A DNA stretch of 64,000 bases from HGM04593 sp045636125 (GTDB taxonomy: Bacteria; Bacteroidota; Bacteroidia; Bacteroidales; Bacteroidaceae), in contig JAZTWX010000010.1 of the NCBI GenBank assembly GCA_045636125.1, positions 1 through 64,000 of the forward strand, given 5' to 3'. Shown in pieces: positions 34,286 through 43,380 of this stretch (position 1 is its first letter; the number at the start of each line of letters is the position of its first letter). The notes under the pieces were generated by a model. It did not search any database, was not told where the DNA came from, and saw only the letters and a list, made by a program, of their open reading frames with translations. Position numbers and translations under genes: made by a program.

Positions 34286-35866
34286 ATGGCTATAAATTTC
34301 TATGGAGTAAAACAATCGGAAGGCATTTTAGATGAACTGAATGCTGTTAAGGAGAGCATCGAAAGCAGATTGAACTTGACAAAGATAGTCGGCAGTGAAA
34401 AGCGTGTTACCCTTGCGAATAACAAGGTAATGCGTATATGCTTTATTGTTGGCTTGTGCAATATTGGCGAAAGGGATATGGAGGCCATAAAGGCTATTCC
34501 TCTTTCAAAGAACAGCCAGCGTATTGTAGAGAGTTTCTTTACGAAAAACAATCTCTCTTCCTTGTATTCGGCATTGCTGAAAATACGTTACAACGCATAC
34601 GGTGTTGATTGGAGCGATATTGGTTTGCTATCTCGTATCATTGCCTATGAGATGTTGCGTGGCCGTGATTATCTTCTCGATGAGCATAATCTTAATTCGT
34701 TCCTCTATGCTGTAAATGCAAAGAGTTATTCAGGCAATAACATTCCTGCACTTGAATTGCTTATTGGAGAGTATGACGAGGATATGGAAGCCATACTCGA
34801 CATAAACAGTCGTGCAATAACTAATTCGCAGATACTCGTTGCAGGTGCAACAGGTTCGGGAAAAACGAACTTGTTGGCTGTACTTATACAGCAGATACGT
34901 TCTCGTTCTATCGAGACACAATATCCTGTAAATTTCCTTTTGTTTGACTACAAAGGTGAGTTTTCGGACATCGCAAATAGTCATTGGTTGAACCTTTTTG
35001 AAACAGATCGGACTGCTATTCTCGACCCGATAGAACGCCCCTTGCCGTTTACCCCTTTTAAGGATTTTACCGGTAAGGCAATAAATGAAATAAACCTCTA
35101 TTCTACAGAAATGGCTACCGCCCTTTGTTCGCTCGATAATGCACGCATTAGTGCCAATATGAGTAACAGGTTGAGTGAAGCCATTGTTGAAGCATATAAG
35201 ACAACTAACGGCTTGCCTATTACCTTTGACCTGATATTGGAGAACTACATTGATAGGTTGCCAAATCCTGAAAAAGATGATAGCGTTTCATCAATCCTTA
35301 AACAGTTGGTACGAAACAAACTTTTTGAGAATGAGGATAAGATGAACCTTATTGAAGATTGCTTTGTGGTTAAAATGGACGCTTTCCCTAAAGACGGCCC
35401 GATAGCAAAAGCAATCGTTTATTTCCTTATCTCAAAGCTAAATATCATTTACGAAGAACTTGAAAAACAGGCTGTCAGTGATGATTATGTGCAGATAAGA
35501 CACTTTACTATAATCGACGAGGCGCATTATATGTTGGATTTTGACAATCGCCCTCTTCGCAATCTTATTGCAGTTGGCCGTAATAAAGGATTGAGCATAA
35601 TTCTTGCCACACAGAATATGGCAAGTTTCCAGAGCAAGCATTTTGATTTTTACGCTAATGCTCAATACCCACTCATTATGAAACAGCAGACAATAACCGA
35701 TGCTGTTATTAAAGACCTATTCGGTGTCAGCGGTAGAGAACTGCAAGAGATACGCACCGAAATAGCCGGTTTGCAGAAAGGTGAACTTATCATTAAAGAC
35801 CAAATGGCATTTGCTCTTGATATTGGTAAGAAGTATAAGAAAATAAAGGTTTCGCATTTGATATAA
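34286..35866 (+). CDS. HerA-like/DUF87 hexameric ATPase
   Basis: 526 residues. Walker A is GATGSGKTNLLAVL (about 187-200); FLLFDYKGEFSDIA follows, then Walker B FTIIDEAHYML (about residue 410) and the sensor LATQNMAS. The first 170 residues are helical and unlike the beta-barrel of classic HerA. Similar ATPases (DndH, HerA in Sir2-HerA and others) translocate DNA and power nucleases in defence systems. Its place right after the DndD-like gene suggests the two form one motor complex with Res or another nuclease of the operon. Confidence 0.85.
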   Translation: MAINFYGVKQSEGILDELNAVKESIESRLNLTKIVGSEKRVTLANNKVMRICFIVGLCNIGERDMEAIKAIPLSKNSQRIVESFFTKNNLSSLYSALLKIRYNAYGVDWSDIGLLSRIIAYEMLRGRDYLLDEHNLNSFLYAVNAKSYSGNNIPALELLIGEYDEDMEAILDINSRAITNSQILVAGATGSGKTNLLAVLIQQIRSRSIETQYPVNFLLFDYKGEFSDIANSHWLNLFETDRTAILDPIERPLPFTPFKDFTGKAINEINLYSTEMATALCSLDNARISANMSNRLSEAIVEAYKTTNGLPITFDLILENYIDRLPNPEKDDSVSSILKQLVRNKLFENEDKMNLIEDCFVVKMDAFPKDGPIAKAIVYFLISKLNIIYEELEKQAVSDDYVQIRHFTIIDEAHYMLDFDNRPLRNLIAVGRNKGLSIILATQNMASFQSKHFDFYANAQYPLIMKQQTITDAVIKDLFGVSGRELQEIRTEIAGLQKGELIIKDQMAFALDIGKKYKKIKVSHLI

Positions 35867-35888
35867 ATAATACATTTTATATTTATAT

Positions 35889-36143
35889 ATGTCAAGAATG
35901 GATTTTGAAAATATTAAGGGGAAAATCATTCCAAGATGTGATACTTGTGGTTGTCAAGATTACTTTGAACACAATGATGATTATTCATATATAAAATGCA
36001 CTAATTGTGGTCGAGAGTATTTTGGTGGTAAAGATGAACTTCTTGAATATAATCAAGAATTAATTGATGAAGCAAAGGAGAATTTGGCAAAACAGGTCAA
36101 AGCAGAGCTTGAAAAAGAATTAAGTCGTTTATTTAAGAAATGA
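35889..36143 (+). CDS. Small zinc-ribbon protein
   Basis: 84 residues. Four cysteines in CDTCGC and CTNCGR (about residues 16-43) make a zinc ribbon, followed by a charged helix (LIDEAKENLAKQVKAELEKE). It resembles small putative zinc-binding proteins linked to mobile DNA. Its stop overlaps the ATG of the next gene (ATGA), so the two are coupled. Confidence 0.75.
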   Translation: MSRMDFENIKGKIIPRCDTCGCQDYFEHNDDYSYIKCTNCGREYFGGKDELLEYNQELIDEAKENLAKQVKAELEKELSRLFKK

Positions 36144-36563
36144 ATATAACAAACTTGTCTATACAAGATATTTGCACAATTATTGTAACAATCATAACAG
36201 TGGTTGGTGCTATTTGGGGGGGTGATAAAAAGTGTGCATTTTCTTATCAAAAAAGTTAAGGTTAAGCAAGCTGCTATAAGAGCAAACTTCTTTAAGTCAG
36301 GTAGTTCGTGGCGACTACGTATTTATAACGCTTCAGAGTCTGATATTGAAGCCGTAAATGTAAAAATTCTTATACCGGAATCGGAGGGGGTTTATGCTCA
36401 TTGGGATTGTGATAAAGATATATGTCCGTCATTGAAAAGACACGCTAGATTTGATATACATATGACTTTATGTACTTCTGCTCCTAATTTTATTCCAATA
36501 ACTATTGAATGGGAACAAGGTAAGAAGATTTTTTCTACTATTGAAAACGTACAACTTCATTAA
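36140..36563 (+). pseudogene. Small membrane-anchored protein, interrupted at a G7 tract
   Basis: From ATG 36140 the frame codes for a membrane helix (TIIVTIITVVGAIWG) and then, after seven G (36216-36222), ends 13 codons on. One G fewer joins it to the other frame, which continues VIKSVHFLIKKVKVKQAAIR and about 100 residues of beta-rich domain (SWRLRIYNASESDIEAVNV) to 36563. The intact protein would be about 140 residues, anchored in the membrane and facing the cytoplasm. The run of G is a classical slippage site, so phase variation, a sequencing slip or true loss are all possible. No family is recognised. Confidence 0.7.
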
Positions 36564-36565
36564 GT

Positions 36566-37546
36566 ATGGATAATGATAAAGTTTTGTATTTCGGTGTAAA
36601 GTCTATTGTTAAAGGAGACTTTGTGTTGAATGCTCCTATTGTATCTAATAATTTTGGTTATCAAGTTTCATTGTTTATAGAAGATGGCGTTTACAAAATT
36701 TCGATTATTAGAAGAATCCCCAATGATAGTCCTCTTGTTCTAAATCATCAAATACATAATGGTGTTGTAAACTATATAGCTCCTCAAGAAGCTGATTATA
36801 TCGATTTTATTAAACAATTACAATACATTGAAAGCATAGGCGGGTGTTACTATAATATAGCCAAGATTTTCTACGATGAACATTTAGAACTTGTTTGGTT
36901 TACTGGTGGAGAAATGTTTAACAATTTAATTCAGATTTTTTCATTACAAAAAGAGTATAAAGCACGAGATAAGAAACTTTTAACAGAACGTTGTATTTCT
37001 AATATTTTAGTACTGAACAAGACTGTTCCAGATGCTAATATTCCATGTAACTATTTTAGAGAAGCTAATAATTATTTGCATAATAGAGAATATAGGCTTG
37101 CGTATATTCATTTTTATATGATTGTTGAATATTGTTTTGCCAATGGGAAGTTTGGGAAGAAAGAACAAGTTACTGAATTTATTAAAAGTAAAGAACTGTG
37201 TTTTGCTTTACTTGACTCGATTAAGTCATTTAAGACTCATAGTCCACAACAATATGCTTGGTTAGAATTAGCGGTTGATAGTAAGTATGGCTCATTTACT
37301 ATAAAGAATGTTTTTAATTATTTAGTTTGGCAAAGAGGACTTCTTGCTCACGCTTCTACACGATCAGCAAAGTATGTATTTAATGAAAAAGGGTTACACA
37401 ATATTACGGTTTTTATTAGTATAATTTCTTTACTTATATGTGGTAATTTTCAAGTGTACTGTATGTCCTCTCAAAAGTCAAAAGATAAGAGGTTGTCGGA
37501 AAGGTACGAAAATCTAAAAAATGAGCTTGGTATAAATTTAGAGTAA
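36566..37546 (+). CDS. HEPN-like protein of the defence operon
   Basis: 326 residues. The N-terminal half (about 1-125) is beta-rich. The C-terminal half is helical (NYLHNREYRLAYIHFYMIVE, then NYLVWQRGLLAHASTRS) and contains Arg257-x4-His262 in RGLLAH, the Rx4-6H signature of HEPN RNase domains. The layout recalls ApeA-type antiphage proteins, in which an N-terminal sensor controls a C-terminal HEPN nuclease. It follows the interrupted gene after only two bases. An abortive-infection RNase is a reasonable guess; the family is not firmly assigned. Confidence 0.6.
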   Translation: MDNDKVLYFGVKSIVKGDFVLNAPIVSNNFGYQVSLFIEDGVYKISIIRRIPNDSPLVLNHQIHNGVVNYIAPQEADYIDFIKQLQYIESIGGCYYNIAKIFYDEHLELVWFTGGEMFNNLIQIFSLQKEYKARDKKLLTERCISNILVLNKTVPDANIPCNYFREANNYLHNREYRLAYIHFYMIVEYCFANGKFGKKEQVTEFIKSKELCFALLDSIKSFKTHSPQQYAWLELAVDSKYGSFTIKNVFNYLVWQRGLLAHASTRSAKYVFNEKGLHNITVFISIISLLICGNFQVYCMSSQKSKDKRLSERYENLKNELGINLE

Positions 37547-37591
37547 AAAATTGTCAATAGAAAAAATTAGATGAATTAAAATAAAAAGCTA

Positions 37592-38596
37592 ATGACCGAA
37601 AATAACAACATAGTAATTTACCAAAGCGAGGATGGCAAGGTGCACCTCGATGTGGTGTATAATGAGGAGACAATGTGGTTGTCTCAACAGCAGCTTTGTG
37701 AACTATACCAAACGAGCAAATCAAATGTAAGTGAGCATATTAAACATATATACGAGGATAATGAACTTTCGCGTGAGGCAACTGTTCGGAAATTCCGAAC
37801 AGTTCAAATTGAAGGTACACGCAAAGTGGAGCGCGAAGTAGATCATTACAACCTTGATATGATTCTCTCGCTTGGTTATCGTGTCCGTTCAGTTACTGCA
37901 ACCCGTTTCCGTCAGTGGGCTACCGAGCGTTTAAAAGAGTATATCATAAAGGGCTTTACAATGGATGATGAACGCCTGAAACAGTTAGGTGGTGGTAACT
38001 ATTGGAAAGAGTTGCTCGACCGTATCAGGGACATCCGTTCATCGGAAAAGGTTATGTATCGTCAGGTGCTTGACCTTTATGCAACAGCGGTGGATTATGA
38101 CCCAAGAAGTGACCTCTCAATTGAGTTCTTCAAAATTGTTCAAAACAAGTTGCATTTTGCTGCACACGGACACACAGCAGCTGAGGTTATTTATGAAAGA
38201 GCCGATGCGGAGCAACCGTTTATGGGGTTGACAACTTTCAAAGGGGAGCATCCTACGCTTGCCGATGCAAAAATCGCAAAGAACTATCTAAAGGAAGACG
38301 AACTGAAGATACTTAATAACCTTGTTTCGGGATATTTCGATTTCGTCGAGATACAGGCAATGAAGCGTCGTCCAATGTATATGAGCGATTATATTCAAAA
38401 TCTAGATAATATACTTTCTTCAACTGGTGAACCTTTATTGGTAGGTGCTGGCAAAGTGAGTCATACCGCAGCTATTTCAAAGGCTGAAAAAGAATATCGT
38501 AAATATGAGTTACGCACACTCTCGCCAGTGGAACAGGCTTATTTGGATACAATTAAGCAATTAAACAAGGAGGCGAAAGAGAAGAATAGGAAGTGA
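37592..38596 (+). CDS. RhuM family protein
   Basis: 334 residues. It shows the RhuM pattern: IVIYQSEDGKVHLDVVYNEE, TMWLSQQQLCELYQTSKSNV (helix-turn-helix, about 30-50), HYNLDMILSLGYRVRSVTAT and RFRQWATERLKEYIIKGF. The C-terminal half is of the cell-filamentation/Fic-associated type (HPTLADAKIAKNYLKEDE). The family was named for a Salmonella pathogenicity-island gene and often lies inside restriction-modification loci; its activity is not established. In this operon it may regulate transcription. Confidence 0.88.
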   Translation: MTENNNIVIYQSEDGKVHLDVVYNEETMWLSQQQLCELYQTSKSNVSEHIKHIYEDNELSREATVRKFRTVQIEGTRKVEREVDHYNLDMILSLGYRVRSVTATRFRQWATERLKEYIIKGFTMDDERLKQLGGGNYWKELLDRIRDIRSSEKVMYRQVLDLYATAVDYDPRSDLSIEFFKIVQNKLHFAAHGHTAAEVIYERADAEQPFMGLTTFKGEHPTLADAKIAKNYLKEDELKILNNLVSGYFDFVEIQAMKRRPMYMSDYIQNLDNILSSTGEPLLVGAGKVSHTAAISKAEKEYRKYELRTLSPVEQAYLDTIKQLNKEAKEKNRK

Positions 38597-38605
38597 TAGA
38601 GATGT

Positions 38606-39733
38606 ATGAATAGAATAGTTCTCATAGGTAACGGTTTTGATTTGGCCCACGGTTTAAGGACCAGTTATAAAGATTTTATAAATTGGTATTGGAAGGACTG
38701 TGGCAACAGGCTTCTGCATTGTCATAATAAAACTGTATCAGATGGGTTATGCTCTTTTGAATTAAGAGACGGTTGCGGTCTGAGTTGCTGGGGCTCAGCT
38801 TGGGGACTCCGCTATCGTAGAAGCAATCCGCTTAAACCATGGAATTTAAATGATGTTGTCAATTTAGCTAAAGAGGATAAAGATTTCTGTAAATTCTCAT
38901 TCACAAGTCCAATTCTTAAAAGAGTTTGGAACAAGTTACAGTTTGGGTGGGTTGATATTGAAAATGAATACTTCTCGTTGCTGACAGAAGAAAATTTGAC
39001 TATTGACAAGGGTTTTGTTGGGGCCAATTACAAAGAGCTTAATTGTCAATTGGAAATTTTGCGGGATAAACTCATACAATATTTGAAATGTCAAAGCAAA
39101 AATGAAACACCAATCATTGACAATATTAGCGATATAATATACAGACCGATAAAAGAAAGAGAAATATCTGTTGCCTACAAAAAGTCACTTGGTGGAAACG
39201 CTATAGAGGATATTACACCCAGTGCAACAATGTTTCTGAACTTTAACTATACCCAAACTCCTGAAAAGTATATATCTGATTCTTCAAAAGTTTTGATTAA
39301 TTACATTCACGGGCACCTTGATAACCCTGAAAGTGTTATATTTGGTTATGGAGATGAGTTAGATTCAGACTTTAAAAAGCTCCAAAATATGAATGATAAT
39401 GAGTGTATGCGCCATATCAAATCCATTCGTTATTTGGAAGCAGACAGCTATCGCAAGATGCTGGAATTTATTGAATCAGACACTTTTCAAGTTATCATAT
39501 TAGGACATTCGTGTGGTTTATCGGATAGAACCTTGCTAAACACCTTGTTTGAACACAAGAATTGTGTCTCTATAAAGCCATATTACTATGTAAACAAAGA
39601 AGGCAAGGATAATCATCTTGATGTCATACAGAACATCAGCAGAAATTTCACTGATATGAAATTAATGAGAGATAGAGTTGTCAATAAGACTTTTTGCGAA
39701 CCATTTGTTAATTATAAAGAATCGCAAGAATAA
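38606..39733 (+). CDS. AbiH family abortive-infection protein
   Basis: 375 residues. The start NRIVLIGNGFDLAHGLRTSY is the AbiH hallmark, a Rossmann-like nucleotide-binding loop. LNFNYTQTPEKY, INYIHGHLDNPESVIFGYGD and VIILGHSCGLSDRTLLNTLF follow, as in the family. AbiH proteins abort lactococcal phage infection by an unknown mechanism. It lies nine bases after rhuM and is the last intact gene of the operon. Confidence 0.9.
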   Translation: MNRIVLIGNGFDLAHGLRTSYKDFINWYWKDCGNRLLHCHNKTVSDGLCSFELRDGCGLSCWGSAWGLRYRRSNPLKPWNLNDVVNLAKEDKDFCKFSFTSPILKRVWNKLQFGWVDIENEYFSLLTEENLTIDKGFVGANYKELNCQLEILRDKLIQYLKCQSKNETPIIDNISDIIYRPIKEREISVAYKKSLGGNAIEDITPSATMFLNFNYTQTPEKYISDSSKVLINYIHGHLDNPESVIFGYGDELDSDFKKLQNMNDNECMRHIKSIRYLEADSYRKMLEFIESDTFQVIILGHSCGLSDRTLLNTLFEHKNCVSIKPYYYVNKEGKDNHLDVIQNISRNFTDMKLMRDRVVNKTFCEPFVNYKESQE

Positions 39734-39787
39734 TATTTACACCTGTAAAAACTTTGTTAGAACGGTGTCTTACTTAAAATTTTAGCA

Positions 39788-40302
39788 ATGAATGACCTCA
39801 ACCACTACATAAACTGCTTTTCATCTTTGAATACGATGAAGAAACGTGGAAAACCGGCTCCACACAAGGCGCTATTGCTTTTGTCGGTTATTGACCTTGT
39901 TGAGCGTGACGTTATAAGCGATTGTTGAGTTCCTTTGTCCGGTGCTTTGATACAACAGTTCAAAAGTAATACAGCAAAGTTGCTGGGTGAGAGCATATTA
40001 TTTCAACCTAAAATATCGTACCCATTCTTTCATATGCGTTCGGAGCCATTTTGGGAATTGATTTCTCCAAATGGCTGCAAGGTTGAAGATGTTCCGGCCA
40101 TTCACTTTCAACACTGAAGCAACATATTGCCTATGCTAGGATAGACAGAGAATTGTTTGAGCTATTGAAGAACCCGAATGTTAGGGCTAAACTGCGTGTA
40201 ATACTAATTTCGACCTACCTTGACAACCAGCCGACGCTAGCCGACGCACTACCGACAATGCTTATGAGTTTTGGCTACTTGACGACACTTATAGCGTGCT
40301 AA
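39788..40302 (+). pseudogene. Decayed HNH-type restriction endonuclease gene (N-terminal part)
   Basis: Three frames carry consecutive parts of one protein. The first has MKKRGKPAPHKALLLLSVID (to a stop near 39928); the second LIQQFKSNTAKLLGESI, FFHMRSEPFWELISPNGC (to about 40117); the third QHIAYARIDRELFELLKNPN and ISTYLDNQP. PHKALLLLSVIDL followed by PFFHM and FW is the N-terminal domain of a class of HNH endonucleases. At least two frameshifts are present and the C-terminal HNH domain is missing. It marks decay at the right edge of the island. Confidence 0.75.
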
Positions 40303-40323
40303 GCAAACCACATCTATTATATT

Positions 40324-40360
40324 CCCTGCACCTCAACGGTTGCAGGGGTTTCTTGTTTTT
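40324..40360 (+). terminator. Terminator at the right edge of the defence island
   Basis: Arms CCCTGCA (40324-40330) and TGCAGGG (40341-40347) are followed by a T-rich tract. It may be the original terminator of the decayed nuclease gene or operon. Confidence 0.75.
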
Positions 40361-40620
40361 ATCCCCTGTCTATTCGCTGAAATGCACAAAACGCGGTCCA
40401 ATCCCACCCAATCCCTAATAGGTGAAATATAGTAATTGATTTATGTTGATTAAAACATTATATAACCTGTTTTGTGGTTCAGAATCACAAAATAGGCATT
40501 CGGATTGTGCACCGGATGTTATCGACAAGCACACAAACAAATTCATATTCCCCTGCCCACATTGCCCGTATTTGCTTTTTTTTGAGTACCTTCGCGGTGT
40601 ATACACACAAACTGTTTCTT
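40361..40620. other. Intergenic region before the U32 gene
   Basis: No gene is seen. It holds an imperfect inverted repeat with TTTTGTG/CACAAAA arms (about 40464-40496) and, near the end, a -7 box TACCTTCG at 40587-40594 that should drive the U32 gene. Confidence 0.45.
40587..40594 (+). promoter_or_regulatory. -7 box of the U32 gene
   Basis: TACCTTCG, the TTCG variant of the -7 element, 26 bases before the ATG. Confidence 0.5.
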
Positions 40621-41877
40621 ATGTTAGAGAGAAAAGATTTTGAGATAATGGCTCCGGCGGGGTCGCGCGAGAGCCTTATGGCTGCTATTCAGGCGGGGGC
40701 AAACTCCATTTATTTTGGTATTGAACACCTTAATATGCGTGCCCACTCGGCAAGCGCATTTTCAATAAACGACCTGCGCGAGATTGCGCAGATTTGCGAC
40801 TCGCACGGCATTAAAAGCTACCTCACCATAAATACTATAATTTACGAGAACGACATTGATATGATGCACCGCATTGTTGATGCCGCCGTGGAGAGTGGAA
40901 TTTCGGCTGTAATTGCGGCCGATGTTGCGGTGATGCAGTATTGCAACCGTGTGGGGATGGAGGTTCACCTGTCGACACAGCTCAACATAAGCAACAGCGA
41001 GGCTTTGAAATTCTACGCACAGTTTGCCGATGTTGTGGTGCTTGCCCGTGAGCTGAATATGGAGCAGGTGGCGGCTATCCACAAGGTTATAATAGACGAG
41101 AACATCTGCGGCCCCAAAGGCGAGCTCATACGCATTGAGATGTTCTGCCACGGTGCGCTGTGTATGGCAATCTCGGGCAAATGTTACCTGTCACTCCACC
41201 AGCTTGGCCGCAGCGCCAACCGCGGCGAGTGTATGCAGGTGTGCCGCCGAGGCTACATTGTGAAAGACCGCGAGAGCGACATTGAGCTGGAGGTTGACAA
41301 CAAGTATATTATGTCGCCCAAAGACCTCAAGACCATACGCTTCATTGACAAGATGATTGAGGCGGGTGTGAGAGTGTTCAAGATTGAAGGACGCGCACGC
41401 GGCCCCGAATATGTGCAGACTGTTGCCGGCTGTTACAACGAGGCTTTGGAGGCTTACCTCGACGGCTCGCTCACCGAGGAGAAGAAGGACGGATGGGACA
41501 CACGCCTTGCAACGGTGTTCAACCGCGGTTTCTGGGACGGGTACTACCTGGGGCAGAAGATTGGCGAGTGGAGCAACATCTATGGCTCACAGGCCACCGA
41601 GAAAAAGGTGTACGTGGGCCGCGGAGTGAAATATTTTTCAAAGCTGGGAGTGGGAGAATTCTACATTGAGGCAAGCGAGATAAGCGTGGGCGACAAATTG
41701 CTTGTCACAGGCCCCACAACCGGAGCAATGTACCTTGAACTGGAAGAGGCACGCGTTGACCTCGGGGCGGTGGACACCGTGCCCAAGGGTGTATACGTCT
41801 CGTTCAAAGTACCGGGGAAAGTGCGCCCCGCCGACAAACTCTACAAAATTGTGAGCACAGGCAAAAGCTGCGACTAA
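40621..41877 (+). CDS. Peptidase U32 family protein
   Basis: 418 residues from the ATG at 40621, which begins MLERKDFEIMAPAGSRESL as in relatives. The U32 signature is complete: IEMFCHGALCMAISGKCYLS, then GRSANRGECMQVCRRGY (about 170-215). The family includes TrhP and RlhA, which hydroxylate tRNA or rRNA, so an RNA modification role is more likely than proteolysis; which substrate applies here cannot be told. It starts the downstream core region and runs after 18 bases into the carboxypeptidase gene. Confidence 0.9.
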   Translation: MLERKDFEIMAPAGSRESLMAAIQAGANSIYFGIEHLNMRAHSASAFSINDLREIAQICDSHGIKSYLTINTIIYENDIDMMHRIVDAAVESGISAVIAADVAVMQYCNRVGMEVHLSTQLNISNSEALKFYAQFADVVVLARELNMEQVAAIHKVIIDENICGPKGELIRIEMFCHGALCMAISGKCYLSLHQLGRSANRGECMQVCRRGYIVKDRESDIELEVDNKYIMSPKDLKTIRFIDKMIEAGVRVFKIEGRARGPEYVQTVAGCYNEALEAYLDGSLTEEKKDGWDTRLATVFNRGFWDGYYLGQKIGEWSNIYGSQATEKKVYVGRGVKYFSKLGVGEFYIEASEISVGDKLLVTGPTTGAMYLELEEARVDLGAVDTVPKGVYVSFKVPGKVRPADKLYKIVSTGKSCD

Positions 41878-41895
41878 AAACCCACACAAAAAACA

Positions 41896-42795
41896 ATGAT
41901 TACCCCTGCTCCACTGAAGAAAGGCGACACAATTGCCATTGCCTCGCCCGCAGGCGCGTTGCGCGAGCCCGCGATAGTGGAACAGGCTGCGCTGGAATTG
42001 CGTTTGCGCGGCTACAAGGTGGTGCTTGCGCCCCATTGTCTTGGGCGCAACGGCTATTACAGCGGCACTCCAGAAGAGCGCTTGGGCGACTTTGCTGCCC
42101 TGCTTGCCGACAACACCGTAAAGGCTATCCTTTGCAGCTATGGAGGGTATGGTTGCGTGCATCTTATAGAGGAGCTTGCCCCGCTCATTGCCCGCCACCC
42201 CAAATGGATTATTGGTATGAGCGACTGTTCGGCCCTGCACGCAGCGTGCATTAAGAGCGGCGTGCAATCGCTGCACGCCCCACAGTGCCGCCACATTGCA
42301 ACACTCCCCCACCACCCTGCCACCGAAGCGCTTTTCGGAATTCTTGCAGGCGAAAAGCCACACTACAAGGCAGCACCCCACCCGCTCGACATTCAGGGGG
42401 TGGCACGCGGCAGGCTCACAGGCGGCAACCTTTCGGTGCTTGCAGGCCTTGCAGGCTCGCCCTACGACATTTTCACTCACGGGAGAATAATTTTCATAGA
42501 GGACACAGGCGAGCTGCCCTACCGCGTGGAAAGACTCGTGTACCAGCTTAAACTATCGGGGGCACTGGCATGCACAAAAGGGCTTATTGTGGGGCAGTTC
42601 AACGGGGTGAAAGAGCACACCGGCTTTGGTGGAACAACCCACGAACTTATACACAACATTGTGAAAGAATGTGGCGTGCCCGTGTGTTTCGGCTTTCCGG
42701 TGGGGCACTGCGACAACAATTTCCCGTTGATTGAGGGGGCAGAGGTTGAATTAAGGGTTACACCCGCCGGCACAGAACTTTTGTTCGCGCATTAA
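41896..42795 (+). CDS. LD-carboxypeptidase (S66 family)
   Basis: 299 residues. S66 serine peptidases trim the terminal D-Ala from muropeptide tetrapeptides during wall recycling; MccF relatives cleave peptide antibiotics. The nucleophile is in GMSDCSALH (about residues 104-112), the Glu in IEDTGELPYRVER, and the His in FPVGHCDNNFPL. No signal peptide, so it acts in the cytoplasm. LdcA function is likelier than MccF, but the two cannot be separated here. Confidence 0.92.
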   Translation: MITPAPLKKGDTIAIASPAGALREPAIVEQAALELRLRGYKVVLAPHCLGRNGYYSGTPEERLGDFAALLADNTVKAILCSYGGYGCVHLIEELAPLIARHPKWIIGMSDCSALHAACIKSGVQSLHAPQCRHIATLPHHPATEALFGILAGEKPHYKAAPHPLDIQGVARGRLTGGNLSVLAGLAGSPYDIFTHGRIIFIEDTGELPYRVERLVYQLKLSGALACTKGLIVGQFNGVKEHTGFGGTTHELIHNIVKECGVPVCFGFPVGHCDNNFPLIEGAEVELRVTPAGTELLFAH

Positions 42796-42873
42796 CGGAA
42801 GAGAGCACAATGGTTTTGAGAAAGAGTGCAAGAATTTATTGATAAGTTCCCACCTGTTTGTTTATTCAAAAAG

Positions 42874-43380
42874 TTATTCTGAACCCAACCACAATAAATG
42901 AAACTCTTTCCCGTACCTTGTAACATTAAACTTTGCGTTATCGCGATTTAATAAACATTTTTGAGGTTCTAAAGAGATATTAACGGTTCTGACATCACCG
43001 CTGCATATTTCCTGATACATTTCCTCACTCACTGTTCTGCCTCTTAATTTATAGACAAGCTTACAACCTCCATCGTAGGATGTAAAACACGTGCCGTGTT
43101 CATTGTTTATCTCTTCTGCAGGGTAATAACCATCGTAATAATAGAGAGTATCCCATTTGCAATTCATACCAGCAAGATCAATATCAAAAGTATCGACACA
43201 CCCATTCTCTTGCCATTCGCTTCGGGCGTAATTATACAAGCTGCCACTACCATAGTAATCGCAGTATATTATAACTGCAATGCCCAGTAATATAATAGCA
43301 AAGAAAGATACAACAATAATAAAGCCCCATTTGAGGATTTTAAGCATAAACTTGAATATATTCAGGAGAATTGCGGGCAT
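42874..43380 (-). CDS. Small membrane protein, putative immunity partner (locus 2, second copy)
   Basis: 168 residues from the ATG at 43380; ATGs at 43413 and 43347 are alternatives. A membrane helix (WGFIIVVSFFAIILLGIAVI) is followed by an outside domain with FDIDLAGMNCKWDTLYYY and NRDNAKFNVTRYGKEFHLLW, shared with the proteins at 25267 and 43553. The gene has its own leader and lies about 170 bases past the first copy. The 3' flanks of both copies are alike (about 42826-42866 and 43480-43520), so it likely arose by tandem duplication. Likely an immunity protein, possibly against a second toxin variant. Confidence 0.62.
   Translation of the reverse strand: MPAILLNIFKFMLKILKWGFIIVVSFFAIILLGIAVIIYCDYYGSGSLYNYARSEWQENGCVDTFDIDLAGMNCKWDTLYYYDGYYPAEEINNEHGTCFTSYDGGCKLVYKLRGRTVSEEMYQEICSGDVRTVNISLEPQKCLLNRDNAKFNVTRYGKEFHLLWLGSE

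Noticed and set aside
27944..36143. Complete Dnd phosphorothioation or BREX system
   Set aside because: No DndC-type sulfurtransferase, DndB, DndE, PglZ or BrxL-like gene is present; only a DndD-like ATPase is.
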